NCBI GenBank assembly: GCA_020310875.1
Contig: CM035407.1
Coordinates: 224,613,045-224,677,044 of the forward strand
DNA length: 64,000 nt
Direction of reading: 5' to 3'
From: Ceratopteris richardii
Taxonomy: Eukaryota > Streptophyta > Polypodiopsida > Polypodiales > Pteridaceae
Shown: positions 43,664 to 54,526 of the stretch, piece by piece
How positions within the stretch are numbered: position 1 is the stretch's first letter
Layout of the letters: every line of letters begins with the position of its first letter
Notes under the pieces: generated by a model
The model's input: only the letters and a program-made list of their open reading frames with translations
Database searches by the model: none
What the model was told of the DNA's origin: nothing
Program-made: the position numbers and the translations under genes

Positions 43664-44300
43664 AAAAATATCTAGAACCATTGACCGAAGAGATAATGTC
43701 ACGATTAATAATGGGTAAAAATAGGCACAAAGAGGAAGAAATAATACGAGAAGAAGCCAGACAAGAAGCGCTAGAACGAATCAGGAAACAAAAAGAGTGG
43801 ATGAGAAAGAGAGACGAGAGATATCGACAAGGAGAGGAACTCATCCCAATGGCTAACTTTAGAGCCACTGAAAACCTAGGACAGCAAATAAAGCAACCTT
43901 ATTTGAAGTTGGGTGCTGGAACAGAAGAGTACCACGTAGTGGATGCTCTCATCGACATAGGAACAACCATAAGCTATATCAAATTTTCATTGACCTAGAA
44001 ACTCAAGGGAGAATTACGCCCATCTAAGGCACAACTGATTGGAATAGGAGGAAAAGTTACTTGATGTATGGGCGAGATCACCTTACCCCTACATCTCGGA
44101 AACAACACAATGGAACAAAACTCTTAGTATGTCATGATCAGAACTTATTAGAAGAGCTCGTGTTAGGTCAAGATTGGATATATGAATATGAAGTGACTAT
44201 CCAATTGGCCCTAGGATACATCTCGGCCAAGATAGGACATCCTGAGGTATTCAACATGTTAGACGAACGACCATTCAAAGCCAAATGTATAGATCCGAGA
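43664..44300 (+). pseudogene. Retropepsin-like region downstream of integrase
   Basis: A charged coiled-coil-like stretch (IIREEARQEALERIRKQKEW) is followed by VVDALIDIGTTISYI, which has the shape of a retropepsin flap-and-catalytic segment (usually D-S/T-G; here D-I-G). LIGIGGKV then leads to LLVCHDQNLLEELVLGQDWI, resembling the second half of a retropepsin ending GxDW. TAG near 43996 and TGA at 44062 break it. In gypsy elements the protease normally precedes reverse transcriptase, so this position is unexpected. Confidence 0.5.
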
Positions 44301-45119
44301 GATCACTCAAACGAGCATGATGATGAATGTATGTTCACTCACACTGTGGAGATCCCACCATCAAGTACTTCATGTGAGAATGCACCAAATCTCCCTTTCA
44401 CACAATCTCCTAGCCAAGTAGATCACCGGATTAGTGTCTTATCCAATAAAAGCCTCAGTGAGGAACCGAGCACAAGAGGGACTAGTCAGCAAGACTATCA
44501 AAAACCTGCACACATTAAAATATACCCCATTCCTTACACTAGACAGGCTTGGATCAGAAATGATCGAGTGACTGCATATCTTCAACAAAAGAACTACTCA
44601 CGACATCAAAAGGAACAACAGAATAAGAATGCAAGTCACGTCGGACACCTAGGTCCACAAAGAATTGCTAGAGTATGGATTCCAAAGAAGGTGATAGCTG
44701 CACAGTCAGCTCGAACACAAATATGGATTCCCAAGTCATGTGCCCAAGTGACAATCATCAAAAAGGACAAGTCAAGGCACAAGGAGAATCAATATGATCT
44801 AAAGGCGAAACAACAGAAAACAAACAACTACAGGACAGAGCAGGAGCCTAGATACGCAACAAAAATCATTCAAAGATTTAAAAGGCAGACGACGCAAAAG
44901 TACAACATGAGAAGTACTACATTCTCCAGGAATACTGGGAATACAGGCTATCCCAATGGAGTAAAGCAGATTTGGATGCCGAAAGGCAAAACAATCTGTA
45001 TACATCAACCAAATAATCCGAGTTGCACACATTTGGAGTCACAAGAATCCAAAGTATGCATAATAGGGACACATTACAAGGCCACACATTCGGCACATTC
45101 TTCTTCTACTTCTGGATAG
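44300..45119 (+). CDS. Downstream frame with repeated W-I/M-P-K motifs
   Basis: Continues the frame opened at 44061 without a stop to TAG at 45117. Lys/Gln/Thr-rich and probably disordered. RVWIPKKVI, QIWIPKSCA and QIWMPKGKT recur about 15-90 residues apart. It is unrecognised and could be the C-terminal extension of an element polyprotein. Confidence 0.4.
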
Positions 45120-45303
45120 TGAAGCACATTTCCCTCTTGGGAAACAAGAGAGCACTTGTAAAATAATCCAAAAGAAAATAACTCACACCCACGGGCAAGG
45201 GACGACACAATCCACTCAGAGAGTTGCCAAATTTATGAAGGATAAGTGAAGGATGATTCTTGATGCCAGATTGCCGCTGATTACTAGTATGTATTGAGTG
45301 TAG

Positions 45304-46751
45304 ATGGCATCCTCTAATTCCGAGGCTACGCAAGAGGAAGAGATCCTTCTTCTTCCTTTGGAATCAATTACAAAGGCAAGAGGTCATTGGTTTCTTGATG
45401 ATCAACCAGTGTCTGAGCTTCTTTTCATGGCTACCATTAAGATCATGGATAGAGATCACTACTTTCCTATCATGTCACAAGATTTCGAGACTATTATACA
45501 AGGATTACCATGCATGACAGATGTCTGGACACGAGCAGGCATTGATGCATTCTTAAGACTTCCAATATACATGCCACATTTTTAGAGATGTACACAAGTG
45601 ATGAATACACTACAGTTTGCATCAGATAAGCCATCAGTCTCGGAAGCAAGAGTGCTTGATAAAGTGGGTACATGGAAAACAATTAGATTCACTCATGAGC
45701 TAATCAACAGAGCTTTTGGATGGAGCCAAGATGGCCTCACTAATGTCAAGGATGAATATCATGATCCCAAAAAGAGAACCTTTTTAGAAATCAACAGAAC
45801 AGATATTGAAGACTCGGTTCGATTGATACACCAAGATTTTTGTTTTCCTAGTATGCATAGATACACAGCACCTTAGAAACTGTCGTGCAATTACTTTCCC
45901 ATGCAATGAGGCAAGTGGGAAATCAAGTAAATATGACTCCGTATATTCAAGATCGACTGTTTGAAGCTAAGAAAAAGTAGGGTCAGAAAAAGTTTTTGAA
46001 TGGAAGTTCGGCATTGACCTTGTTGATTTATGAGGCACTTGAAATGAAGGAGTGCTTACGCTTGATGCCAACTTCAACCGAGATGGCAAAATATGTAAGG
46101 TCGGCTATTGTGCCAAAGAAAAAGAAAACAGTAATTTCCATCGAAGAAGGGGGAACCAGTTCAAAGAAACCCATGAGAGGAACTAAACGCATTAAAGAGG
46201 AAGAAGCTCAAGAGACACCACAATCAAAGAGGACACATACTTTACCAAAGATTCCTATGATGCAACAGCCAATCACAAAAAGGGACCTCTCCGCGGCTCT
46301 AGAAGAGACGCATATGTATATGCAGGGCCAAGTGAACTTGAATGTTCAAGGTCATCAATATAGACATGCAAGCCAAGGAAAGCAACAAAAGAATAAAGAA
46401 CACACACCAAAACAAACCGCCAGATATAAAGAACTGGGATTAGAAGATCTGAGCTCTAATGAGGAATCTAGCCCTGAAAAAGACACATTAGACACTGACA
46501 TAAGAACAGAAACGAACAATGAAGAATGGATAGAGATAAATCAGGTCAAGGTCACACCTGACAATCAACAGTCACAGGCAAGGAACAAAGAAGCATCCAC
46601 TGAACCAGTAGACATTATTCAATTGAATGACCTGTCCAAAATCAACATCAAGGAAGCTGCAATCACAAATAAAGATGCAGTGCCACTTGTCAAAGAGGAA
46701 ATACAAAGACACATGGACAAAGAAGGGGGTGTACCACAAAATAAAGAGTGA
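45304..46751 (+). pseudogene. Gypsy element extra 3' frame, part 1
   Basis: ATG at 45304 opens MASSNSEATQEEEILLLPLE, with ARGHWFLDDQPVSEL and DRDHYFPIMSQDFE. A stop at 45583 is followed in the same frame by 45598-45876 (WKTIRFTHELINRAFGW). It reopens at 45996 (LTLLIYEALEMKECLRLMP), then becomes Lys/Glu-rich to 46751. It lies outside gag-pol in the same orientation, before the polypurine tract. Unrecognised; it could be a second structural gene or a captured host sequence. Confidence 0.45.
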
Positions 46752-47179
46752 ATTGTGATAGAAGTACCTGATGATATGCCACAAGGAAAGATTGAACACA
46801 GGGAGGCTGAGCCAAGGATAGTACTCCATATTCGGCAACCCCATGATACTACATTACATGTGTCTCAAGGGAAGGATGTCACCACGGGTGAAGAACCTAG
46901 CATCCCTACCACATGATTAAATGTTGATGTTACTCAATTTAAACCCCTAGTCAAGCAAATGATACAAACGGCCATGGATACGTAACAAATGATGGACACA
47001 GATGCAGATTACGACAATGCCATGCGGGAAAGGAATTAATTTCACGTAACGAGTGAGCAATTGATCGCACAGTTGATTCAGGCCCAACTAGATGTTTCAG
47101 CAAAAAAAAAGAGCTACTCGACGTCAAAGGACAAAGCACTACATTAATGAAGTAGAATCATCAGCTCCAGGAACAACTG

Positions 47180-47770
47180 ATGGACTTACAAAAACAACAT
47201 GAAGCTAGTGAAGCAGACAAAGAGAGAATGAAAGCTAGAAGCAACCTGCTAGAAACTCAGCTAAAAGTATATATGGAGGAAAATGACAATCTACGCAACA
47301 GGAATAAAGAGCTGATGAAAGCACTACTTTATGATCAACCGGTCAAAAAACAAGAGCCCACAACAACTGACCAAAAAGAATTGATGGACCAAATAGCAAA
47401 CTATGCTGCTTTGCTGAAAAAAGAACAGGCTCTTAGACAAGAATGGGAAAGCAGGTACATCAATGAAACAAATGAGCTTAAAATGCAACTACAAAATATA
47501 AACGCCAAACTCGTAGTGAGCTACAACGAAAATGTAGACCAAGTAGCAGAGATTGGTAATGAATTGCTTGCAACCAAAGAGGCACTCAGGGCAGCTATGC
47601 AAGAAGTTAAAGAGAAGATTGAATGCCTTGCACAATTAGAAACTAACATAGAAGAGAGAGTGTCCATCGGGACACTAGCAGAGCCACGACCAGAGAATCC
47701 TACTAATGAGGTAGAGGTATGTCCTCTATCTCCCCCGATCTATAATTCCTCTATCTCTCCCGATCTATAA
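47180..47770 (+). CDS. Gypsy element extra 3' frame, part 2 (coiled coil)
   Basis: About 196 residues, mostly heptad-like: QKQHEASEADKERMKARSNL, METLRN-type charged runs and QLQNINAKLVVSYNENVDQV. Predicted coiled coil of about 150 residues ending in a Pro/Ser tail. A stop at 47768 is followed by more frames. Function unknown. Confidence 0.45.
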   Translation: MDLQKQHEASEADKERMKARSNLLETQLKVYMEENDNLRNRNKELMKALLYDQPVKKQEPTTTDQKELMDQIANYAALLKKEQALRQEWESRYINETNELKMQLQNINAKLVVSYNENVDQVAEIGNELLATKEALRAAMQEVKEKIECLAQLETNIEERVSIGTLAEPRPENPTNEVEVCPLSPPIYNSSISPDL

Positions 47771-47789
47771 TTCTCCAATAAAAGAGCAG

Positions 47790-48918
47790 ATGGCAGAACC
47801 ATGTGATGATCATCCCATGCCATATACTGCAGAAATAGGTCAGAAGGGACGGGCACTATTGGTGTCCCGATTGACAAAAAATTTTGAAAATGAAGTGGTC
47901 AAAGTTATGAAAGAGGCCAAAATAAAAGGGAAAAGATCTGGATGCGATCATCAAGCCTTTCAACATTCCTTACGGACTATTGAAAGAGAAAAAAAGGAAA
48001 TACATAAAGAAGATCACACAAAAGGATCCAGATGAGCAGTTATACTTCAAAGATAATACATTCAATTATACTCAAGAGGAATTTGAAGTTGCACAACCTA
48101 TATGGCGAAGAAAATTTTTGGAGAAAAATCCTACTTTATGGGTGCACTGGCAAGCAGCACTGTATTTATTACAGGTAAACCCTTCATTTTTCCCAACACC
48201 CCGTCACAGATAAACAAGAGAATTTTTGGACATGCAAAAGAATGGTGTGATCAATAAACAATGGTTGAATTATCCGCTACTTCCAAGTCCACCTCATAAT
48301 TATTTAGCGACGGAGGATTACATGGTAAAAACCATTGAATTTTGGCTACATTGTTATGCAACAATCCCCGATTTAACTATCAAGATGACAAATAAAGTTA
48401 TGAGCAAGATACTTACAGTGTTGAAGGTGTTCAAGCACGCGGCTTATACGTTTTTAAATTTCATTGATATTAATCAAGGCACAGATATCCTTATTTTTTA
48501 CCTGTCTGTTATGCTCAGTCGACCCACAATAATGGCATATTATTCTAGGCTTATGTTTTTACCCAGTACATATATGAAAACCTTCGAGGAAGCCTTTTTC
48601 ACAGGATTTTTTGAGATTGATTCAGAAATTTTCTTAAAAATGTCGTCCAACTTGAATGCCAGATTAGTGGCATATGAATTAAGCTTCTTCGCTGATCACA
48701 GACAACCACCACATGATAGTGTGAAAGCAGAACAGTGGAAACAACTTATGATACGTGAAGGTAATCTGCTTAATGAAACAGAGCAAAACGTTTACAGAAC
48801 ATATTCCCACCAACTCCCAAAGCTTGTCGAGGACGAGAGAGTACAGGAGGGGGGCAATGTTGAGGGAGAATCCAACAAAAAGAAGAAAAGAAGAAGACCA
48901 AGAAAGAAGCTTCATTGA
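47790..48918 (+). pseudogene. Gypsy element extra 3' frame, part 3
   Basis: Frames at 47790-48035, 47980-48213 and 48226-48918 follow one another with frameshifts. Readable segments are PIWRRKFLEKNPTLWVHWQA, TEDYMVKTIEFWLHCYATIP and LSRPTIMAYYSRLMFLPSTY. The last frame runs through the polypurine tract about 60 bases into the 3' LTR, ending [13 protein letters not shown]. No family recognised. Its Trp-rich, helical look is protein-like rather than chance. Confidence 0.45.
48844..48857 (+). other. Gypsy element polypurine tract
   Basis: AGGAGGGGGGCAA, ending next to the 3' LTR TG. Confidence 0.75.
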
Positions 48919-50353
48919 AAAGATTATATCTGAAGATATATCTCTGCAAGAAGTCCCGCAAGGGCACGCAACACCCATCTCTGCATAGAGCCCCGCAAGG
49001 GCACACATCAAGGAATAGCACGTGGGAGGGAAGGACGAACCAGGGCCAGGAAGTATCATGAAGAAGTGCAAGAAGATATCTGGCGGCTCCAAAACCCCAA
49101 GAAGGTGCTTCAACCTCTTGATCTTCGAAAGGTCCAGATCGAAGGCTGACGAACCACACCTCCATACCTTCCACTGGTAGCGTGCGTGGTAGCTCGACTT
49201 AACACAGCAACCCAGATTTAAAGAGGTTATTGGTGAGCTATACTACAAATATCAAGTAGTCCATCTCCAGGGGTTGCATACAAAGAAAGGAGAAGAAGAG
49301 GCCATGACCAATACAACAGGTCCCGAGTTATGATCAGCTCCTTGCCCACTGGATGACATCATTACAACTTCCATAGAGGCGGGCAGTGATCAACTACAGG
49401 CACAGCACTAGAGACAAGAAGTAAAGCATGCCAAGGGATGACAGAGACAAAGAGGGGGAGAGTATTGCAGATCTAAGAAGAACACAAGGCAGAGAAAAAG
49501 ACGGACCCCAAAATTTTTCCGATTCGGACACTTTATTTTTGTATCATAGCCATTTTGTAACATATTTTTCGATGTAAATGCACTAGAGGAGTCCTCTAGA
49601 TGCATACCCATGAAGATTAGTAGTTCACCCATGTAAATTATTAGTAAATTAACCACTTAGTGAATAAAGTGCCGGTCTCTTTTGTGAAAGGACCATTTTT
49701 AGGGAACATATATATAATTCAAATTATGACTCCTTGTAAGGACTTTTTGTCATTGTGAGAATCAGGCGCACAGAATTTCGAATTTGTGTCTTCTCCTCTC
49801 TGTATCTTCTTCTTTGTGAGCTTGTGTGCATGTTTGATGCTTGAAACGAGTGCTTGGAAGTGTTGTCTATCCATGAAAGTGCTTGTTTGCTGTTGTTAAG
49901 GTGTGTGTGAAGTGTAGGAAGTGTTGGAGTGTAGTAAGGTAATTCCCACGACTGAGTATTTTGCTCATAACTTGAGGCAGAAGCGTCAGAATTGAGTGAA
50001 AAGACCCCCATTGGATGCGTCTTCTCACGAGCTTCGGAACGAACCTACTATTCACTATATTCATAGTTCGGAGCTGAGAGAAAAGATCGATTTACTATTG
50101 GATGCTGCTCTAAGTATCGTGACACCATAACTGATAGTTGAAGCTTGTTTGGAACAGACTTAGACTTATTTACACTCTTTGGGAAGCTCGTTTGCATTGA
50201 TCATCATTCGAATGCACGTCTTCATACACTCGGCTAGGTTTTGATACTCCTCGGATTGATAAATAAAGCGTGAATCCCCACTATATGCACTTGAGGGGGA
50301 TCGAGGTATAGTTTCTTTCTCCACAAGTCCCTAACTTGGTACTTAGGTACACA
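48858..50353 (+). repeat. 3' LTR of the gypsy element (1496 bp)
   Basis: Complete copy: TGTTGAGGGAGAATCC to TAGGTACACA. It retains the roughly 100 bases near 50140-50240 that the 5' LTR lost. G-box CACGTG at 49019. Confidence 0.92.
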
Positions 50354-50985
50354 ATGGTATAGAGCAGCATGCGGCTACTGAGGAGATGTTCTCACTTGTT
50401 CACAATAAATATGAGATTGAGGCACGTGTACATGAAATCATTTACAAGTTTGTTGAATCTGAACTACATTCATTGGTCATTGCCCTGTAGGAACTACGTG
50501 AAAGAAGCAAAGAAAGTGAGGATAGACCTCACCATTTCTGTGGCTTAGTGCCCCTGTTCGGCCCTCCTTGATATGATAGTGCTGAAATGATTTGACGAGC
50601 TTTGAACTTGGAAGTGAATGTCAAGATGATCATGGTTGATCAGCTTGCCATTGCGGCGACGACTAGTAGACAATTGGGAATGAGTTTAAATATGTTCCCT
50701 ATGTCATCCTTATTAGGCTACAAAAGAATGATAAGATCATTTCATCTCTTCCTGTGGATAAAGTCATTGAAAACACAAATGGCTTCGTGAGAGTTTCCCA
50801 AAGCATAAGTACGAAATACTCCAACAATTACAACATGCAGCATATATGTGGAATGACAGGGGATGGTGTCAATGATGCATCTACCCTAAAAAAGACAGAC
50901 GTAGGCATCACTGTAGGTTATGGAACTGATGCTGCAAGTAGTGCATTTGACATTGTCCTAAATTAGCCACACTTGAGTATTATAG
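50354..50985 (+). pseudogene. H+-ATPase pseudogene, unit 1, part 3 (nucleotide-binding and hinge)
   Basis: Resumes after ATGGT. Readable blocks: LALE/LNLGVNVKMIM-like ([19 protein letters not shown]), [29 protein letters not shown], and the hinge motif [19 protein letters not shown] (intact GDGVND). It ends at [17 protein letters not shown], just before TM5, where the antisense copy begins. The C-terminal transmembrane and regulatory domains are absent. Confidence 0.85.
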
Positions 50986-52061
50986 CTCATCAAAATAGCA
51001 TTGATAATAACACTCAAGTCCAGCTAGGTTAGGACAATGCCAGGTGCACTCTTTGGGGCATCAGTTGTATTAGCTACAATGCATATGTTTGCATTCTTTA
51101 GGGCAAGTGCATTATTGATACCATCAATAGTCATTCTACATATATGTTGCTTATCTTATAGTCGTTAGACTATTTTGTACTTGTGCTCTGACAAAACTCC
51201 TACGAAGCCATTTGCATTTTCAATGAGTTCATCCATTGGAAGAGATGCAATCATTTTATCTTTGTCTTGCAACCCTAATAAGGATGATAAAGGGTACATA
51301 TTTGAACCCATTCCGAATGATCTACCAATCTCCTTAGCGAGGGCAAGCTAACCATCCGTGATCATCTCAATATTCACTCCCACGTCCAAAGCTCGTCGAA
51401 TCGTTTTAGCACTATCATGTCGAGGAGGGTCTAACAGGGGCATGAAGCCATAGAAATGCCAAGGTCAACCTTCACTTTCTTTGCTTTTTTCAGGTACTTC
51501 CTGCAAGGCAACTGCCAATGAATGTAGCATGCATTAAGCAAATTTGTTGACAATTGCATGTATGTGTGCCTCAATCTCATATTTGTTATGAGCAAGTGAG
51601 ACTATCTACTCATGAGCCCTCTTGCTCGCTCTATACATCTACCATCATGCGATTCTATATATGTGAGCGTAGTTCTCTTATCCACAGGGTTGAACGAAAG
51701 GAACTGAACCTCTCCAATACTAGGTCGTGTGTTATTTGCATCAGCAAGCATGTCGACTATAGCACTCTCAATGGCATCTTGCTTCTATGTTTTAGAAGCT
51801 CTTCTTGCCCGGAAGAACAACCATGTTTGTATCAGTACCTTGCAAAAATCAATCCACCAAATTCTTATCAACTGTGAGCTTCTTCAATATTAGTGTGCAT
51901 GTCTTATCGATACACAAGACATCCATGCCTGCGAGTACTTTGATACAAGTCATGTGCTTAGCCTTGATAATACTCTAAGATTCAAGAAGAATGTGAACTT
52001 TCATATCACGGTCAATAGGAAAACTCTCTTCAGAAGACGATTCATATTCTCCCAAATTCAT
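50986..52061 (-). pseudogene. Antisense H+-ATPase fragment, unit 1
   Basis: Read leftwards from a possible ATG at 52061 (MNLGEYESSSEESFPIDRDM). ATPase similarity begins near [20 protein letters not shown] (phosphorylation site) and continues to the GDGIND hinge and LSVIINAILMS, the equivalent of the start of TM5. It shares its last bases with the sense copy as an inverted repeat centred near 50995. It corresponds to the middle third of the enzyme only. Confidence 0.8.
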
Positions 52062-52666
52062 AGCTCATGTGGACAATATTGCTCTTAGGACCTCTTCTCC
52101 TTCTTCTTTCACTTGCGTGGTTTAAAATTTCACGTATCTCAAATTTACTTTTTTCTTTAATCTTTTGAAATTTCTCTAGACTCACTAGACACAATCGTAG
52201 CAAACAAAATGGGAAACAAAAATTCCCTTGTGCTAATAACAAATAACTTTTGAAAAATTTAAATTTTAATTCGAAGCTATACAAAAAGTTAACCTGCAAC
52301 ATATCCTTCTATTTAAGAGAAAAGCAAAAATTATCTATAGGAGCTCTGAGACAGTCAACGCTCATTAATTTCTTTTCATTTAGGCTCTCTAGTTTGTTCT
52401 GAATTCCTAAAAGCCCTCCCAATGCCAGTTGGTGAGATAGACACATTAACCATGCTCAGCACAAGGGTGCCACATAGCACTCGTTGGTGCAAGCTAAAGA
52501 TATATATCTTTCTACTTATATAACACTTTACCATATGGCATTAGTATGACCTCAAAAATGAAAAACGTTTATCCTGCTTAATTCGTCTCACTTTCCTGAT
52601 TTGAAAATATAACTACAAGAAAAAAACGAGCCGTACTGATGCTCCCAATTTTAAAAAAATAAAGTA
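52062..52666. other. Unit 1 region between antisense ATPase and hairpin
   Basis: AT-rich, no gene. Near 52612 ACTACAAGAAAAAAACG resembles the terminus of CACTA transposons. Shared with 57518-58053 and 59433-60041. Confidence 0.5.
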
Positions 52667-52722
52667 GGAAGCATCATTTATGTGACGCTCATTCCAAGGA
52701 GCATCACATAAGTGATGCTTCC
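52667..52722. repeat. 56-bp hairpin, unit 1
   Basis: GGAAGCATCATTTATGTGAC pairs with ...ATCACATAAGTGATGCTTCC around an 8-base loop. Confidence 0.85.
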
Positions 52723-52960
52723 AAAAGAAAAAAAAGGTCATAGTTGCATAAGCACCAGTCAATGTTACTAATGTGATGCAACTAACTACCATTCTAGTAG
52801 CATAATAGAGTAGCAATGCCCCAAGTGACACTGGCGAATACAAAGTGATAACCTGCGAATACAAAAAATAATAGTTGATTTCTCTCGCTACATTTTTGTC
52901 ATGTTCAAGAGTGAGAGCGAGTGAGAAAAACACAGAGTGTACGAGCAAGAGAGCAAGATA

Positions 52961-53457
52961 CAAATACACTCACATACAGGTACATACATATATAAACACA
53001 CTCATAGAGACACACCCACACATACACATATACATATGCATACACATATACATACACATATATACATATACACATATACATACACATGATGATAAACACA
53101 TATTCACATATACACATACATACAAATATGTACACAGACACACATATAGATACACACATATACATATAAACACATACACATGCATACACACACATATCCA
53201 TACATATATATATCTATATATACATATACATACACACATATAGATACACCCACCTATACATACATGCATATACATACACATAAACACATACATACACACA
53301 TACATACACACACGCATATACACACATATGCATACACATACACGCATATACATACACACACATACACACAAACACATGCATACACACATACAAATGCATA
53401 CACACATACCCATGCATACACGCATACACATACATATGCATACACACATATATATAT
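52961..53457. repeat. (CACATA)-type microsatellite, unit 1
   Basis: About 500 bases of interspersed ACACAT, ATACAC and CATATA repeats, imperfect throughout. Open on both strands by composition; the ORFs here are not genes. Confidence 0.93.
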
Positions 53458-54526
53458 TGATTTCTAATCCATTTTGTTTTATCTGTACAGATATATTTAT
53501 GGATCATAGTAGAGAGAGAAAGATAAAATTACTCTCATAGAGAATCTTATGAGAGGGAAAATTCCATCTGATTCCTTAGGGGTTATAATGCATGAGTATG
53601 CAAACATGCCCAATGAGGAATTAGACCATACCATATAGACACTTATCCAATGGCCAGAGGAAGGCTCTTCTGCCACTCCATTTGCAAAATGAGCGTTGTC
53701 TACCCATGGGTATGTTTTCTTTCTATAAATTAATATTTTAAATAATATTATAACACATGTTTTTATTTATTTTCATGATACCTATACCACTTCTAGCTCG
53801 TGACAGCACAACAAAGGTGCAAAAACATCGCTTTCTAAGTGATCTACTATTTTTATAAAAATATCTCAAATACTATCTTTAATCTATCTTCAAAAATATT
53901 TTAATAAATCCACGTGGGTTCAATCCCTCATGATTTTTCACCTGTTAAATCAAAACACAATCATATTAAAAACCTCAAAACATTAGAATTCATATAACAT
54001 TCCATTATTCCATAAGGTGTGCATCCTATAAAATTCCATAAATCAGGAGTCCTCCTCAAGTGTGCATCCTATTATATGCAAAATTGAGTTTCTATTAGTA
54101 AGAAGACGATCACTTTTTGGAATAATGCAAATCATCCTTGAAGTTATTTATTTAAATTCCAATATTAAGATCTCAAGTAGATAATGAAAACTTGGAAAAA
54201 GCATACTACAAAAAAGTTTTCCAGAAAAAATCGGATCACACGATGCTTTCCTCTAGTTCAGTTTTTGGTTCTTAAAATGAAACGCTTAGCTTTGGAGTTC
54301 ACTCCCCAAAGTGGGATTCGCACCGAGAAGAAATAAAGGTATCTTTTTTTTTGGTGTTTTTTGTAATAAAGCAAGCATATCATGTGCAAATCCGTGCTAC
54401 ACATGTGTACATGTTCGTGTTATTCGCACCATCAATCAATCAAGCTTGGTGACGATGATGGTAGCGACGACTTGGAAGTAAGTCTTTAGATTTTATATTT
54501 TCACTTCAGTTCACTTCACCTCCACT
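53458..54526 (+). other. Tail of unit 1 and head of unit 2, no gene
   Basis: Contains the inverted repeat CTCTCATAGAGAATCTTATG (53532-53555, arms CTCTCATA/TATGAGAG), then the unit junction near 53800 and the AT-rich head shared with units 1 and 3. Confidence 0.6.

Larger units (their letters stand above)
37056..50353 (+). mobile_element. Ty3/gypsy-type element, 13.3 kb, ATGGT duplication, reverse transcriptase missing
   Basis: LTRs 37056-38450 and 48858-50353 start TGTTGAGGGAGA and end TAGGTACACA. ATGGT at 37051-37055 recurs at 50354-50358, and the ATPase sequence resumes after it. Inside are a primer site unlike the copia type, a gag with several zinc knuckles, the end of an RNase H region, an integrase, a retropepsin-like stretch downstream of integrase, and a 3.6-kb block of further frames. 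No reverse transcriptase motif could be found. The gypsy integrase type, the long internal region and the extra 3' frames recall the Tat/Athila side of plant gypsy elements, by inference. Confidence 0.92.

Noticed and set aside
52875-53540. Long His/Thr-rich and Cys/Met/Tyr-rich ORFs on both strands (also at 58181-58902 and 60169-60926)
   Set aside because: They are translations of the CACATA microsatellite, open in several frames because the repeat rarely spells a stop.
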